From: Bacillota bacterium
GTDB lineage: Bacteria; Bacillota; Bacilli; Bacillales; Cytobacillaceae
DNA length: 5,325 nucleotides
NCBI GenBank assembly: GCA_030705745.1
Contig: JAUZPT010000224.1
Span: 1 to 5,325 of the forward strand
Direction: 5' to 3'
The position numbers and the translations under genes are program-made. The notes under the pieces are model-generated. The model had not been told where the DNA came from and ran no database searches. It saw only the letters and a list, made by a program, of their open reading frames with translations. Positions 1 through 4,945 of the stretch are shown here, piece after piece (position 1 is the first letter of the stretch; the number at the start of each line of letters is the position of its first letter).

Positions 1-730
1 CAGGTCTAATTCCTGTTAAACAAGTCTCTATACCTACCAGTTTTAAGGAAGAAATGACCTTAAATAACTGATCAGCTACCATTGTATCTATAATTGGTAC
101 ACCTGATAAATCAATAATCATATATGTTAAGTTATAACTCGTTCCTTGTTCTAATGCCCTATCCATTAATTGCTGAGCTCTTTTGGTATCCAGGTCCCCT
201 ACAATCGGGAGAACACCAATGTCTTTTGTTACTCGGACTAGCGGAATGGAAAGCTCATACATTGCATATTCAGCTGATAAGATATTTGCTGAGTAGGTTT
301 TTGAATATGAAAGACTTAGCCAATGTACTGCTTGATCCACTACCGAATCGAACCTTGATAAAGTCTCATAAAATACATCGATAGTGAATCCATGTTTTTT
401 AGCTTCCTCTTTAATGATATTTCCAATAGAATCACGATAAAAACGCACTTCTTCTATGGCGATATCCAGAGGTAATTGTAAATTAACCATCAAATTTACT
501 ACATGATCTCCCCATTCTTTTAAACGAGTAAACGTTTCGTCCTTACTTCTAGAAATGGAATAAGCATATATATCGATTAGATTTTTTCTCCAGGAAGTCA
601 ATGAATCACTAATTTTATTCGAATAGACAACCTCATCGGCAGCCTCCCTTTGTAACGCAAGCTCTTCTTTTCTTAAAATGATCGTTCGAGTAATTTCTTC
701 CTGGTAAATATTTAAATCAACAGTTTCCAT
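1..730 (-). CDS. RsbR-family stressosome protein with C-terminal STAS domain (partial, 3' end beyond window)
   Basis: The frame starts at ATG 730-728 and stays open for 243 codons to the window edge. RsbR paralogues form the stressosome with RsbS and RsbT and control sigma-B activation in the cytoplasm. Residues 1 to about 145 form a helical N-terminal sensor-like region. Residues from about 160 form a STAS domain, with VLPIVGDLD at 173-181 and DLSGVPIIDTMVA at 207-219. Thr216 in that motif aligns with the RsbT-phosphorylated Thr171 of B. subtilis RsbRA, as I recall the alignment. The second phosphosite follows the GIRP at 240-243 and lies outside the window. Family proteins are about 275-285 residues, so some 35-40 residues are missing. 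The start is fixed by an AGGAGGT ribosome binding site 5 nt upstream. A sigma-B-like promoter precedes it. Which paralogue (RA, RB, RC, RD or other) cannot be decided. STAS/RsbR assignment is confident. Confidence 0.88.
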   Translation of the reverse strand, partial: METVDLNIYQEEITRTIILRKEELALQREAADEVVYSNKISDSLTSWRKNLIDIYAYSISRSKDETFTRLKEWGDHVVNLMVNLQLPLDIAIEEVRFYRDSIGNIIKEEAKKHGFTIDVFYETLSRFDSVVDQAVHWLSLSYSKTYSANILSAEYAMYELSIPLVRVTKDIGVLPIVGDLDTKRAQQLMDRALEQGTSYNLTYMIIDLSGVPIIDTMVADQLFKVISSLKLVGIETCLTGIRP

Positions 731-767
731 TTTCTACCTCCTAAAAGTTTTTTCCACCTTCTAAAAG
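731..767 (-). repeat. Tandemly duplicated ribosome binding site of the RsbR-like gene
   Basis: Two copies of a 17-base unit lie at 731-747 and 751-767, period 20 bases, matching at 15 of 17 positions. Read on the minus strand, the copy next to the start carries AGGAGGT and the upstream one AGAAGGTGG. The proximal copy is correctly spaced for ATG 730. The distal copy has no start codon at suitable distance and looks like a short local duplication. Confidence 0.7.
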
Positions 768-1038
768 ATTGAAAAAAAAACTGAATAAACCATATTTAAT
801 AAGGAGTTACACTACCATTACGAGAAAATCAACTCAACTAAAAGAAGATGGAAATGATACTAAATTTTCGCGATTATCTGATCTGGTAAAGTTCCTATTA
901 AATACGGTAAGTAGATTTATACCCTTATTTTAGGATATATAAACCTTTTTATAATGTCTTACTGAATTAATGGGCTTTGGTATAATAAAACTATACGCTA
1001 ATTTCTTTCAAAATGGATGTATTTAACATTGTGTTCCT
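768..1038. other. Intergenic region between proS and the RsbR-like gene
   Basis: This AT-rich stretch separates the proS stop codon from the duplicated ribosome binding site. It contains the sigma-B-like promoter and a run of nine A on the plus strand at 772-780. A possible sigma-A promoter on the minus strand has TTGAAA at 1011-1006 and TATTAT at 987-982 with an 18-base spacer, but it is only moderate. I see no hairpin plus U-tract ending proS; the only nearby inverted repeat, GTATA/TATAC around 981-997, is short and lacks a U run. A plus-strand open frame at 817-933 is described as a finding, not called as a gene. Confidence 0.5.
919..944 (-). promoter_or_regulatory. Sigma-B-like promoter for the RsbR-like gene
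   Basis: On the minus strand, GTTTAT (944-939) is followed after 14 bases by GGGTAT (924-919). The sigma-B consensus of Bacillus is GTTTAA, 12-15 bases, GGGTAT or a close variant, so this is 5/6 and 6/6 with normal spacing. Transcription would start near 911 and give a leader of about 180 bases before ATG 730. Its position ahead of a gene whose family controls sigma-B makes it more credible than a chance match. No transcript data were available. Confidence 0.55.
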
Positions 1039-2469
1039 TTAATAGGCCTTTGCCCAATAAACCATATTATTTGCCGCTTTATCACAGCACACACATGTTT
1101 CAGATATCCGTTCTTGTTCAAATGGAATGCAACGCGACGTTGCGCCTGTTCTCTCCTTAATTTGATCTTCGCATGCTTTGTCTCCACACCACATCGCCTT
1201 AATAAAGCCTGGCTTCTTTTCTAATTGCTTCTCGAGGTTTTCAAGATTTAAGGCAATAGAAGTATTATCGTCACGGTAAGTTTTCGCCGTTTTATAAAGA
1301 TTGTATTGAATGTCATCAAGCAGCTCCGGCAATTTCGCCTCAAGTTCATTCAGCGGCACGATTATTTTTTCACCCGTATCCCTGCGTGCCAATACAACCT
1401 GCCCATTTTCGATATCCTTAGGGCCGACTTCCAACCGGACAGGTATTCCCTTCATTTCATATTCATTGAATTTCCAGCCTGGTTTTTTATCACTCGCATC
1501 GATGTCAATGCGTGCGATTCGTGAAAGCTGCATTTTCAATCCATACGCAAAATCGAGAACCCCCTCTTTGTGCTGTGCGATCGGCACAATAATGACCTGG
1601 GTAGGCGCCGCCTTTGGAGGGATTACCAAGCCTCGGTCGTCACCATGGACCATAATCATCGCTCCGATTACCCTTGTCGTAAAGCCCCATGAAGTTTGCT
1701 GAACATATTGAAGCTTCCCTTCCTGGTCTGTGAACTGAATACCAAACGCTTTCGCAAAGCCATCGCCCAAATGATGTGACGTTCCTGTCTGAAGCGCCTT
1801 TCCATCATGCATCAAGCTCTCGATCGTGTACGTCTGCTTTGCACCGGCAAACTTTTCCTTATCCGTCTTCTGTCCCTTAACGACCGGAATCGCGAGGATG
1901 TTTTCACACAAATCCGCGTACACATTCAGCATTTTAATCGTTTCTTCCTGTGCTTCCTCGTCTGTTGCATGGCAAGTATGTCCTTCCTGCCAGAGAAATT
2001 CGAGCGTCCTTAAAAACGGGCGTGTCGTTTTTTCCCATCGAACGACGTTTGCCCACTGATTATACAGCTTTGGCAAATCCCTGTATGAATGGATGATGTT
2101 TTTATAATGTTCGCAAAACAAAACTTCCGATGTTGGCCGCACACACCAGCGCTCGGCCAATTCCTCCGTGCCTCCATGTGTTACCCACGCTACTTCCGGA
2201 GCAAAGCCCTCAATATGGTCCTTTTCCTTTTGCAGCAGGCTTTCAGGGATAAAAAGAGGCATATAGACATTTTCATGTCCCGTCTCTTTAATGCGCGCAT
2301 CAAGTTCATTTTTAATGTTTTCCCATAGTGAATAGCCATACGGCCGGATAATCATCGAACCTCGAACACTCGAATAATCGATCAAATCTGCCTTTGTCAC
2401 GACATCGGTGTACCACTGCGCAAAATCCTCTTCCATCCCGGTAATGCTTTTGACGAATTCTTTTCCCAT
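1039..2469 (-). CDS. proS: Prolyl-tRNA synthetase, archaeal/eukaryotic-type
   Basis: This cytoplasmic class II enzyme charges tRNA-Pro with proline using ATP. Its 476 residues match the short archaeal/eukaryotic-type family; the common bacterial type is longer, about 565-570 residues, with an inserted editing domain that is absent here. Visible features are the RPTSE loop at 111-115, motif 2 around 144-164 ([20 protein letters not shown]), motif 3 with GDDRG at 277-281, an anticodon-binding domain from about 290 to 400, and a C-terminal Cys-rich zinc-type domain with C428, C433, C447, C459, C461 and C462, ending in the family-typical Tyr. ATG 2469 is preceded by GGGGTG six bases away. Expression is controlled by a T-box leader upstream. 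In some bacilli (the B. cereus group, for example) such an enzyme is a second ProRS beside the bacterial type; whether that holds here cannot be seen. Confidence 0.96.
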   Translation of the reverse strand: MGKEFVKSITGMEEDFAQWYTDVVTKADLIDYSSVRGSMIIRPYGYSLWENIKNELDARIKETGHENVYMPLFIPESLLQKEKDHIEGFAPEVAWVTHGGTEELAERWCVRPTSEVLFCEHYKNIIHSYRDLPKLYNQWANVVRWEKTTRPFLRTLEFLWQEGHTCHATDEEAQEETIKMLNVYADLCENILAIPVVKGQKTDKEKFAGAKQTYTIESLMHDGKALQTGTSHHLGDGFAKAFGIQFTDQEGKLQYVQQTSWGFTTRVIGAMIMVHGDDRGLVIPPKAAPTQVIIVPIAQHKEGVLDFAYGLKMQLSRIARIDIDASDKKPGWKFNEYEMKGIPVRLEVGPKDIENGQVVLARRDTGEKIIVPLNELEAKLPELLDDIQYNLYKTAKTYRDDNTSIALNLENLEKQLEKKPGFIKAMWCGDKACEDQIKERTGATSRCIPFEQERISETCVCCDKAANNMVYWAKAY

Positions 2470-2493
2470 CTTTCACACCCCAATTCTCAAAAT

Positions 2494-2522
2494 AAAAAAA
2501 GCCCTGCTTTACAATAGGGACC
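2494..2522 (-). terminator. T-box terminator hairpin ahead of proS
   Basis: CCCT (2519-2516) can pair with AGGG (2505-2502), followed by C and seven U (2500-2494). The same CCCT is used in the antiterminator, so the two folds exclude each other as the T-box mechanism requires. The core stem is only four pairs, slightly extendable if U2520 is bulged so that G2521 pairs with C2501. A competing hairpin AAAGC/GCTTT (2510-2506 with 2502-2498) is also possible. Confidence 0.8.
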
Positions 2523-2739
2523 AAGTTTGGCGGTACCACCCTAATTTGCAAAGCAAAGCTTAACACTCTCAATTTGATAACGGTTTTTCATCCGCACAGA
2601 TCTTCACAGACGTCCGATCCGGAACTCGAAGGCAGGTTCAAATGGCCGTCTTTAGGAATCTTTCAGCACTCAATTCCCTCTCTGGTTAAAGACTCTTTCC
2701 ACTTTACTAATCCTCGTCAAAGTTTCAGTATGGTTATTT
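2494..2739 (-). promoter_or_regulatory. T-box riboswitch (tRNA-Pro, specifier CCU) controlling proS
   Basis: The leader RNA senses uncharged tRNA-Pro and lets transcription continue into proS when it is bound. Stem I can be folded by eye: CGAGG (2716-2712) with CCTTCG (2632-2627); the specifier loop with AGTA (2708-2705) opposite GAACCTG; AGTGG (2703-2699) with CCATT (2645-2641); GTCTTT (2693-2688) with AAAGAC (2653-2648); an AGAGAG element near 2683-2678; and GGAAT (2677-2673) with ATTCC (2659-2655). The specifier is CCU at 2636-2634, followed by the usual purine (G2633). A small hairpin TTTGC/GCAAA (2557-2545) precedes the T-box motif AGGGTGGTACCGCC at 2542-2529. The antiterminator pairs AGGG (2542-2539) with CCCU (2519-2516) and ACC (2534-2532) with GGU (2522-2520), leaving the UGGU bulge to bind the tRNA acceptor end. 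Its fourth base, U, fits the A discriminator base of bacterial tRNA-Pro. Confidence 0.95.
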
Positions 2740-2745
2740 TTGAAA

Positions 2746-2774
2746 ATTATAAATAATGAACCGTCGTTTGTCAA
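2746..2774 (-). promoter_or_regulatory. Consensus sigma-A promoter of the proS T-box transcript
   Basis: On the minus strand, TTGACA (2774-2769) and TATAAT (2751-2746) are separated by exactly 17 bases. Both hexamers match consensus fully. Transcription should start near 2739, some 20 bases before stem I of the T-box, giving a 270-base leader. A strong constitutive promoter suits control by attenuation. Confidence 0.92.
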
Positions 2775-2848
2775 CTTTATTTAAAACCTCTGTTAAAGAT
2801 TTTTGTTGTTACATACGTAAAACCTATTTTCATTTTTAACATTCCACA

Positions 2849-3409
2849 TTATTTACTCATTCTGTCCTTCATCCATTGATTATGCTGCTGCAATTGCGCA
2901 AGCAGTTCGTTCAGCCACTTTGCCGCCATCTGTGAATCATTATTCTTTACTGCATTCTTTAACTCGCGTTGTGCTATCCTGTACTTTTGCTTTTGCGCGT
3001 GGAAATTCTGCTTTTTCTCCTGCATTTTTTGCATAAATTCTTCTTTAGTAATTTTTCCTTCTTTTAGCTGTTTGCGCAATTCGCTTACTTCTGCTTTTTT
3101 CGCTTTCCAAAATTGCTCGCGTTTCTCCTTGAACTCAGGACTACTCATTTGTTTAAAAAGTGTCTTTCTCTCCTTCAATGCCTGATTCCATTGAGCTCTT
3201 TGATTTGGAGTATATTTATCCACCAAACTAAGCAATTTCTTTTCTTTTGCTTGCATCATTTCATGACAATGGTGGTGCTTACCGTTTTGGTGATGACGAT
3301 GCTCCATGTTCTGATGCTTGTTTTGTTCATTCCCTCCGACTTCGGCAAAAGCAAGCGTTGGTATGGCCAACGATAAAATTAAAACACCTGGCAATAATTT
3401 TCTTAACAT
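2849..3409 (-). CDS. Secreted histidine-rich helical protein, CpxP/Spy/ZraP-like (hypothetical)
   Basis: The 186-residue product begins with a Sec signal peptide: MLRK, a hydrophobic core at 5-19, and a likely AFA cleavage site after residue 22. Immediately after it, residues 32-49 hold eight histidines plus C48, followed by M51 and M52, a plausible metal-binding patch. The rest (about 54-186) is highly charged and probably all helical or coiled coil, rich in Lys, Gln and Glu. YTPNQRAQW at 66-74 resembles the LTxxQ motif of the Spy/CpxP family, whose ZraP branch binds zinc through a histidine-rich N-terminus; this is my inference from pattern only. The segment LRKQLKEGKITKEEF (111-125) is a helix-turn pattern common in bacillar secreted proteins. 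AAAGGAG lies 10 bases before ATG 3409. No terminator is evident before the proS promoter. I do not recognise a named gene. Coding potential is good; function is uncertain. Confidence 0.8.
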   Translation of the reverse strand: MLRKLLPGVLILSLAIPTLAFAEVGGNEQNKHQNMEHRHHQNGKHHHCHEMMQAKEKKLLSLVDKYTPNQRAQWNQALKERKTLFKQMSSPEFKEKREQFWKAKKAEVSELRKQLKEGKITKEEFMQKMQEKKQNFHAQKQKYRIAQRELKNAVKNNDSQMAAKWLNELLAQLQQHNQWMKDRMSK

Positions 3410-3536
3410 ACTCCATTCACTCCTTTAAAATTTTACTCATATTTTGTCCATCTTAAATGAACAATGTATGAACGAGAATAAACTGAACTATGAAATTCAC
3501 AATTCTTCACTCACCTTTTATATTTCCCAAAAGTAA

Positions 3537-3567
3537 AAAAATCTTCCATTATTTTAGGAAGATTTTT
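3537..3567 (-). terminator. Intrinsic terminator of the VOC gene
   Basis: A perfect 11-base-pair inverted repeat (3567-3557 with 3547-3537) encloses a 9-base loop. On the minus strand the descending arm GGAAGATTTTT runs into a seven-T tract (3541-3535). It starts only about 20 bases past the VOC stop codon, so it isolates that gene from the histidine-rich gene. Confidence 0.88.
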
Positions 3568-3589
3568 CAAAAAAATATAAAAATCGTTT

Positions 3590-3961
3590 TTATATCCATT
3601 CAAGCATTTCTAGACGGTTTCCAAACGGGTCATTCATGTAAAAGCGCTTCGCTCCAGGCAGCTTGTCGTCTTCGATAAACTCCACGTCCTTTTCGTTCAG
3701 ATGCGCCATTAACGCATCAATATTTTCTATAACCAAACCTGGATGTGCTTTTTTTGCCGGATAAAAAGGATCTTCAATACCAATATGTAGTTGTACGGCT
3801 CCTGCAGAAAACCAGACCCCACCTCTTTTGCGTAATTCCTCCGGCTTCTCTACCTCTTCAAAGCCCAACAATCCTTGATAAAAAGCCCGCGCTATCTCTT
3901 CGCTGTGCTGTGGTGCAGCCAATTGAATATGATCGATCGATTTGATAAAAAATGACATCAT
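3590..3961 (-). CDS. VOC-family (glyoxalase/dioxygenase fold) protein
   Basis: This is a small single-unit vicinal-oxygen-chelate protein of 123 residues, typical for the family, whose members use a divalent metal in lyase, dioxygenase, isomerase or resistance reactions. From the chosen start, two beta-alpha-beta-beta-beta repeats are visible. Likely metal ligands are His11 (IDHIQL), His59 (VQLHIG) and Glu118 (GNRLEMLEW), with His73 as an alternative; the DPFGNRLEMLE signature is near the C-terminus. The frame opens at GTG 3967, but the ribosome binding site AGGGGAG (3973-3967) overlaps that codon, so the start must be ATG 3961 (5-base gap) or ATG 3958 (8-base gap). The promoter just upstream contains a palindrome resembling the operator of the quinone-responsive repressor MhqR. 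The gene follows an azoreductase, so quinone or electrophile detoxification is plausible; the true substrate is unknown. Confidence 0.9.
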   Translation of the reverse strand: MMSFFIKSIDHIQLAAPQHSEEIARAFYQGLLGFEEVEKPEELRKRGGVWFSAGAVQLHIGIEDPFYPAKKAHPGLVIENIDALMAHLNEKDVEFIEDDKLPGAKRFYMNDPFGNRLEMLEWI

Positions 3962-3989
3962 TTCCACTCCCCTAAATTGAACTATCTAC

Positions 3990-4018
3990 ATTTTATCGTG
4001 AATTCCAAGATAAGGTAA
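3990..4018 (-). promoter_or_regulatory. Promoter of the VOC gene with palindromic operator candidate in the spacer
   Basis: On the minus strand, TAAAAT (3995-3990, 5/6 to the -10 consensus) stands 17 bases from TTACCT (4018-4013, a poor -35). The interval 3993-4013 is an imperfect palindrome with TTATC/GATAA ends and a GAATTC core, pairing at 8 of 10 positions around base 4003. A weak -35 and a palindrome filling the spacer suit repression by a dimeric regulator. From memory, the B. subtilis MhqR operator has TATCT arms around a GAATTC centre; this site is similar but one base longer. Start of transcription would be near 3983, giving a leader of about 22 bases. Confidence 0.5.
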
Positions 4019-4123
4019 TATTAAAATTATTATAATAAACAATAAGTATTTGTTATAAATCATCAGCATTCTTTCGTTTCGCGTTGAACAAGGCTTCTCA
4101 ATTTCGCCGAAAGGTTCCCAATG
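4019..4123. other. Spacer between azoreductase terminator and VOC promoter
   Basis: The segment at 4019-4070 is very AT-rich and could act as an upstream element for the weak VOC promoter. Bases 4071-4120 are less AT-rich. The small open frames crossing it have no good ribosome binding site and overlap the promoter or the azoreductase gene. I see no gene here. Confidence 0.5.
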
Positions 4124-4154
4124 AAAAAAGACACGCACTAAACATGTCTTTTTT
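4124..4154 (-). terminator. Intrinsic terminator of the azoreductase gene
   Basis: The arms at 4154-4143 and 4135-4124 form a 12-pair stem with a 7-base loop when read on the minus strand, including one U-G pair, and end in six U. It begins 9 bases beyond the azoreductase stop codon. On the plus strand the wobble becomes a C-A mismatch, so the structure favours minus-strand termination. Confidence 0.88.
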
Positions 4155-4163
4155 ACATCAATA

Positions 4164-4799
4164 TTAAAAGTTTTTCGCTGCCTGTTTTGCACGCTCGATG
4201 GCTTCCTGTTTAATTTGCTCAGCCCGGTCGGGAAATTGATTGTGCCCTTCCACAAACAAGCCTTCAAATGAAGGGATTCCGAAAAATTGCATGATGATGC
4301 TTAAATAACGATGGCCCATTTCCATTCCAGCTGCAGGCCCTTCCGAATATACGCCACCACGCGCCTGAATGTGGATCCCTTTTTTGTCTGTCAACAAACC
4401 GACTGGACCCTGCGCGGTGTAATTAAACGTTTTTCCCGCTGTACAAATCGAATCGATATACGCCTTCATGACGGGAGGAAATGAAAAATTCCATAGTGGT
4501 GTCACAAATACATACTTGTCTGCCGCAACGAACTGATCGGTTAATTCACCGAGCCGGCTGACCTTACTTTTTTCCTCGCTTGATAATGAATCAAAAGACG
4601 AACCCGAACGCAATTTCCCCCATCCACTGAATACATCCGCGTCAATATGGGGAACATTCGCTTGATAAAGATCGAGCGTGACGACTTCATCATTTGGATG
4701 GCTTTGACGGTATTCGTCAATAAAAGCCTTTCCGACAGCCATACTGTACGACTGCGTGTGGTCATGTGGATGTGCTGTGATATAAAGTACTGTTGCCAT
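4164..4799 (-). CDS. azoR: FMN-dependent NADH-azoreductase
   Basis: This flavodoxin-fold enzyme of 211 residues reduces azo bonds and quinones by two-electron transfer from NAD(P)H, in the cytoplasm and normally as a dimer. The start [11 protein letters not shown] is the family N-terminus, with the FMN phosphate loop at about 8-19 ([12 protein letters not shown]). PLWNFSFPP at 101-109 is the conserved FMN-binding motif, and [10 protein letters not shown] at 147-156 is the second flavin-contact loop. An upstream in-frame ATG at 4841 would add 14 residues, but these are not family-like and a GATAAT -10 candidate (4845-4840) overlaps that codon. ATG 4799 has AGGCAGGT six bases upstream. B. subtilis has two homologues, AzoR1 under YodB control and AzoR2 (YvaB, 211 residues) under MhqR control; the length fits AzoR2. 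The gene is flanked by terminators on both sides, so it is probably monocistronic. Confidence 0.95.
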   Translation of the reverse strand: MATVLYITAHPHDHTQSYSMAVGKAFIDEYRQSHPNDEVVTLDLYQANVPHIDADVFSGWGKLRSGSSFDSLSSEEKSKVSRLGELTDQFVAADKYVFVTPLWNFSFPPVMKAYIDSICTAGKTFNYTAQGPVGLLTDKKGIHIQARGGVYSEGPAAGMEMGHRYLSIIMQFFGIPSFEGLFVEGHNQFPDRAEQIKQEAIERAKQAAKNF

Positions 4800-4907
4800 T
4801 GTACGACCTGCCTTTCCATTATGGGTAATCTCTCCCTTCATTATCTTTTCAAAAAATGCAATTGTTATTCTGATAAATTTTTTAAAAAGAGAATTTGTTA
4901 TCTATTG
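4800..4907 (-). promoter_or_regulatory. Upstream region of azoR (promoter not clearly resolved)
   Basis: The azoR promoter must lie in this region after the terminator at 4908-4935. The best -10 on the minus strand is GATAAT (4845-4840), but no good -35 lies 16-18 bases upstream of it. TTGTTAT occurs twice on the plus strand (4862-4868 and 4895-4901), 33 bases apart, close to three helical turns, which could be a regulator's sites. I find no palindrome like the one in the VOC promoter. Confidence 0.35.
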
Positions 4908-4935
4908 AAAAAAACCCCTCGCATCAGGCAAGAGG
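4908..4935 (-). terminator. Intrinsic terminator of the ABC permease gene
   Basis: Read on the minus strand, CCTCTTGC (4935-4928) pairs with GCGAGGGG (4922-4915) around a 5-base loop, an 8-pair GC-rich stem with two G-U pairs, followed by seven U (4914-4908). It begins about 10 bases after the permease stop codon. Confidence 0.93.
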
Positions 4936-4945
4936 CATAACCAAC

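Noticed and set aside
124..384. 86-codon plus-strand frame inside the RsbR-like gene
   Set aside because: It is antisense to a recognisable STAS domain and has no credible ribosome binding site.
959..986. Plus-strand promoter-like pair TTACTG-16-TATAAT
   Set aside because: It points toward the 3' end of proS with no plus-strand gene beyond it, and AT-rich spacers often give such matches by chance.
1306..2328. Several plus-strand open frames opposite proS
   Set aside because: They are antisense shadows of a strongly conserved coding sequence, with no family resemblance.
2312..2756. Open frames across the T-box leader on both strands
   Set aside because: The region is fully explained by the conserved T-box RNA; the frames cut through its stems and lack ribosome binding sites.
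2775..2848. Possible terminator after the His-rich gene (GTTTTAC/GTAACAAC near 2821-2810)
   Set aside because: The pairing is imperfect and AT-rich, and no clean U tract follows, so I could not support it as a terminator.
3962..3967. GTG 3967 as start of the VOC gene
   Set aside because: The only ribosome binding site, AGGGGAG at 3973-3967, overlaps this codon; ATG 3961 or 3958 has correct spacing.
3986..4267. Minus-strand frame ending in a hydrophobic tail between azoR and the VOC gene
   Set aside because: It overlaps azoR out of frame, then the terminator, then the VOC promoter; the hydrophobic tail reflects AT-rich DNA rather than coding signal.
4541..4819. 92-codon minus-strand frame overlapping the azoR N-terminus
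   Set aside because: It is an out-of-frame shadow of azoR; the azoR frame carries all the conserved motifs.
4800..4841. N-terminal extension of the azoreductase from ATG 4841
   Set aside because: The 14 extra residues do not resemble the family, the ribosome binding site is weak, and a likely -10 box overlaps the codon; the family-like [10 protein letters not shown] start at 4799 is better.
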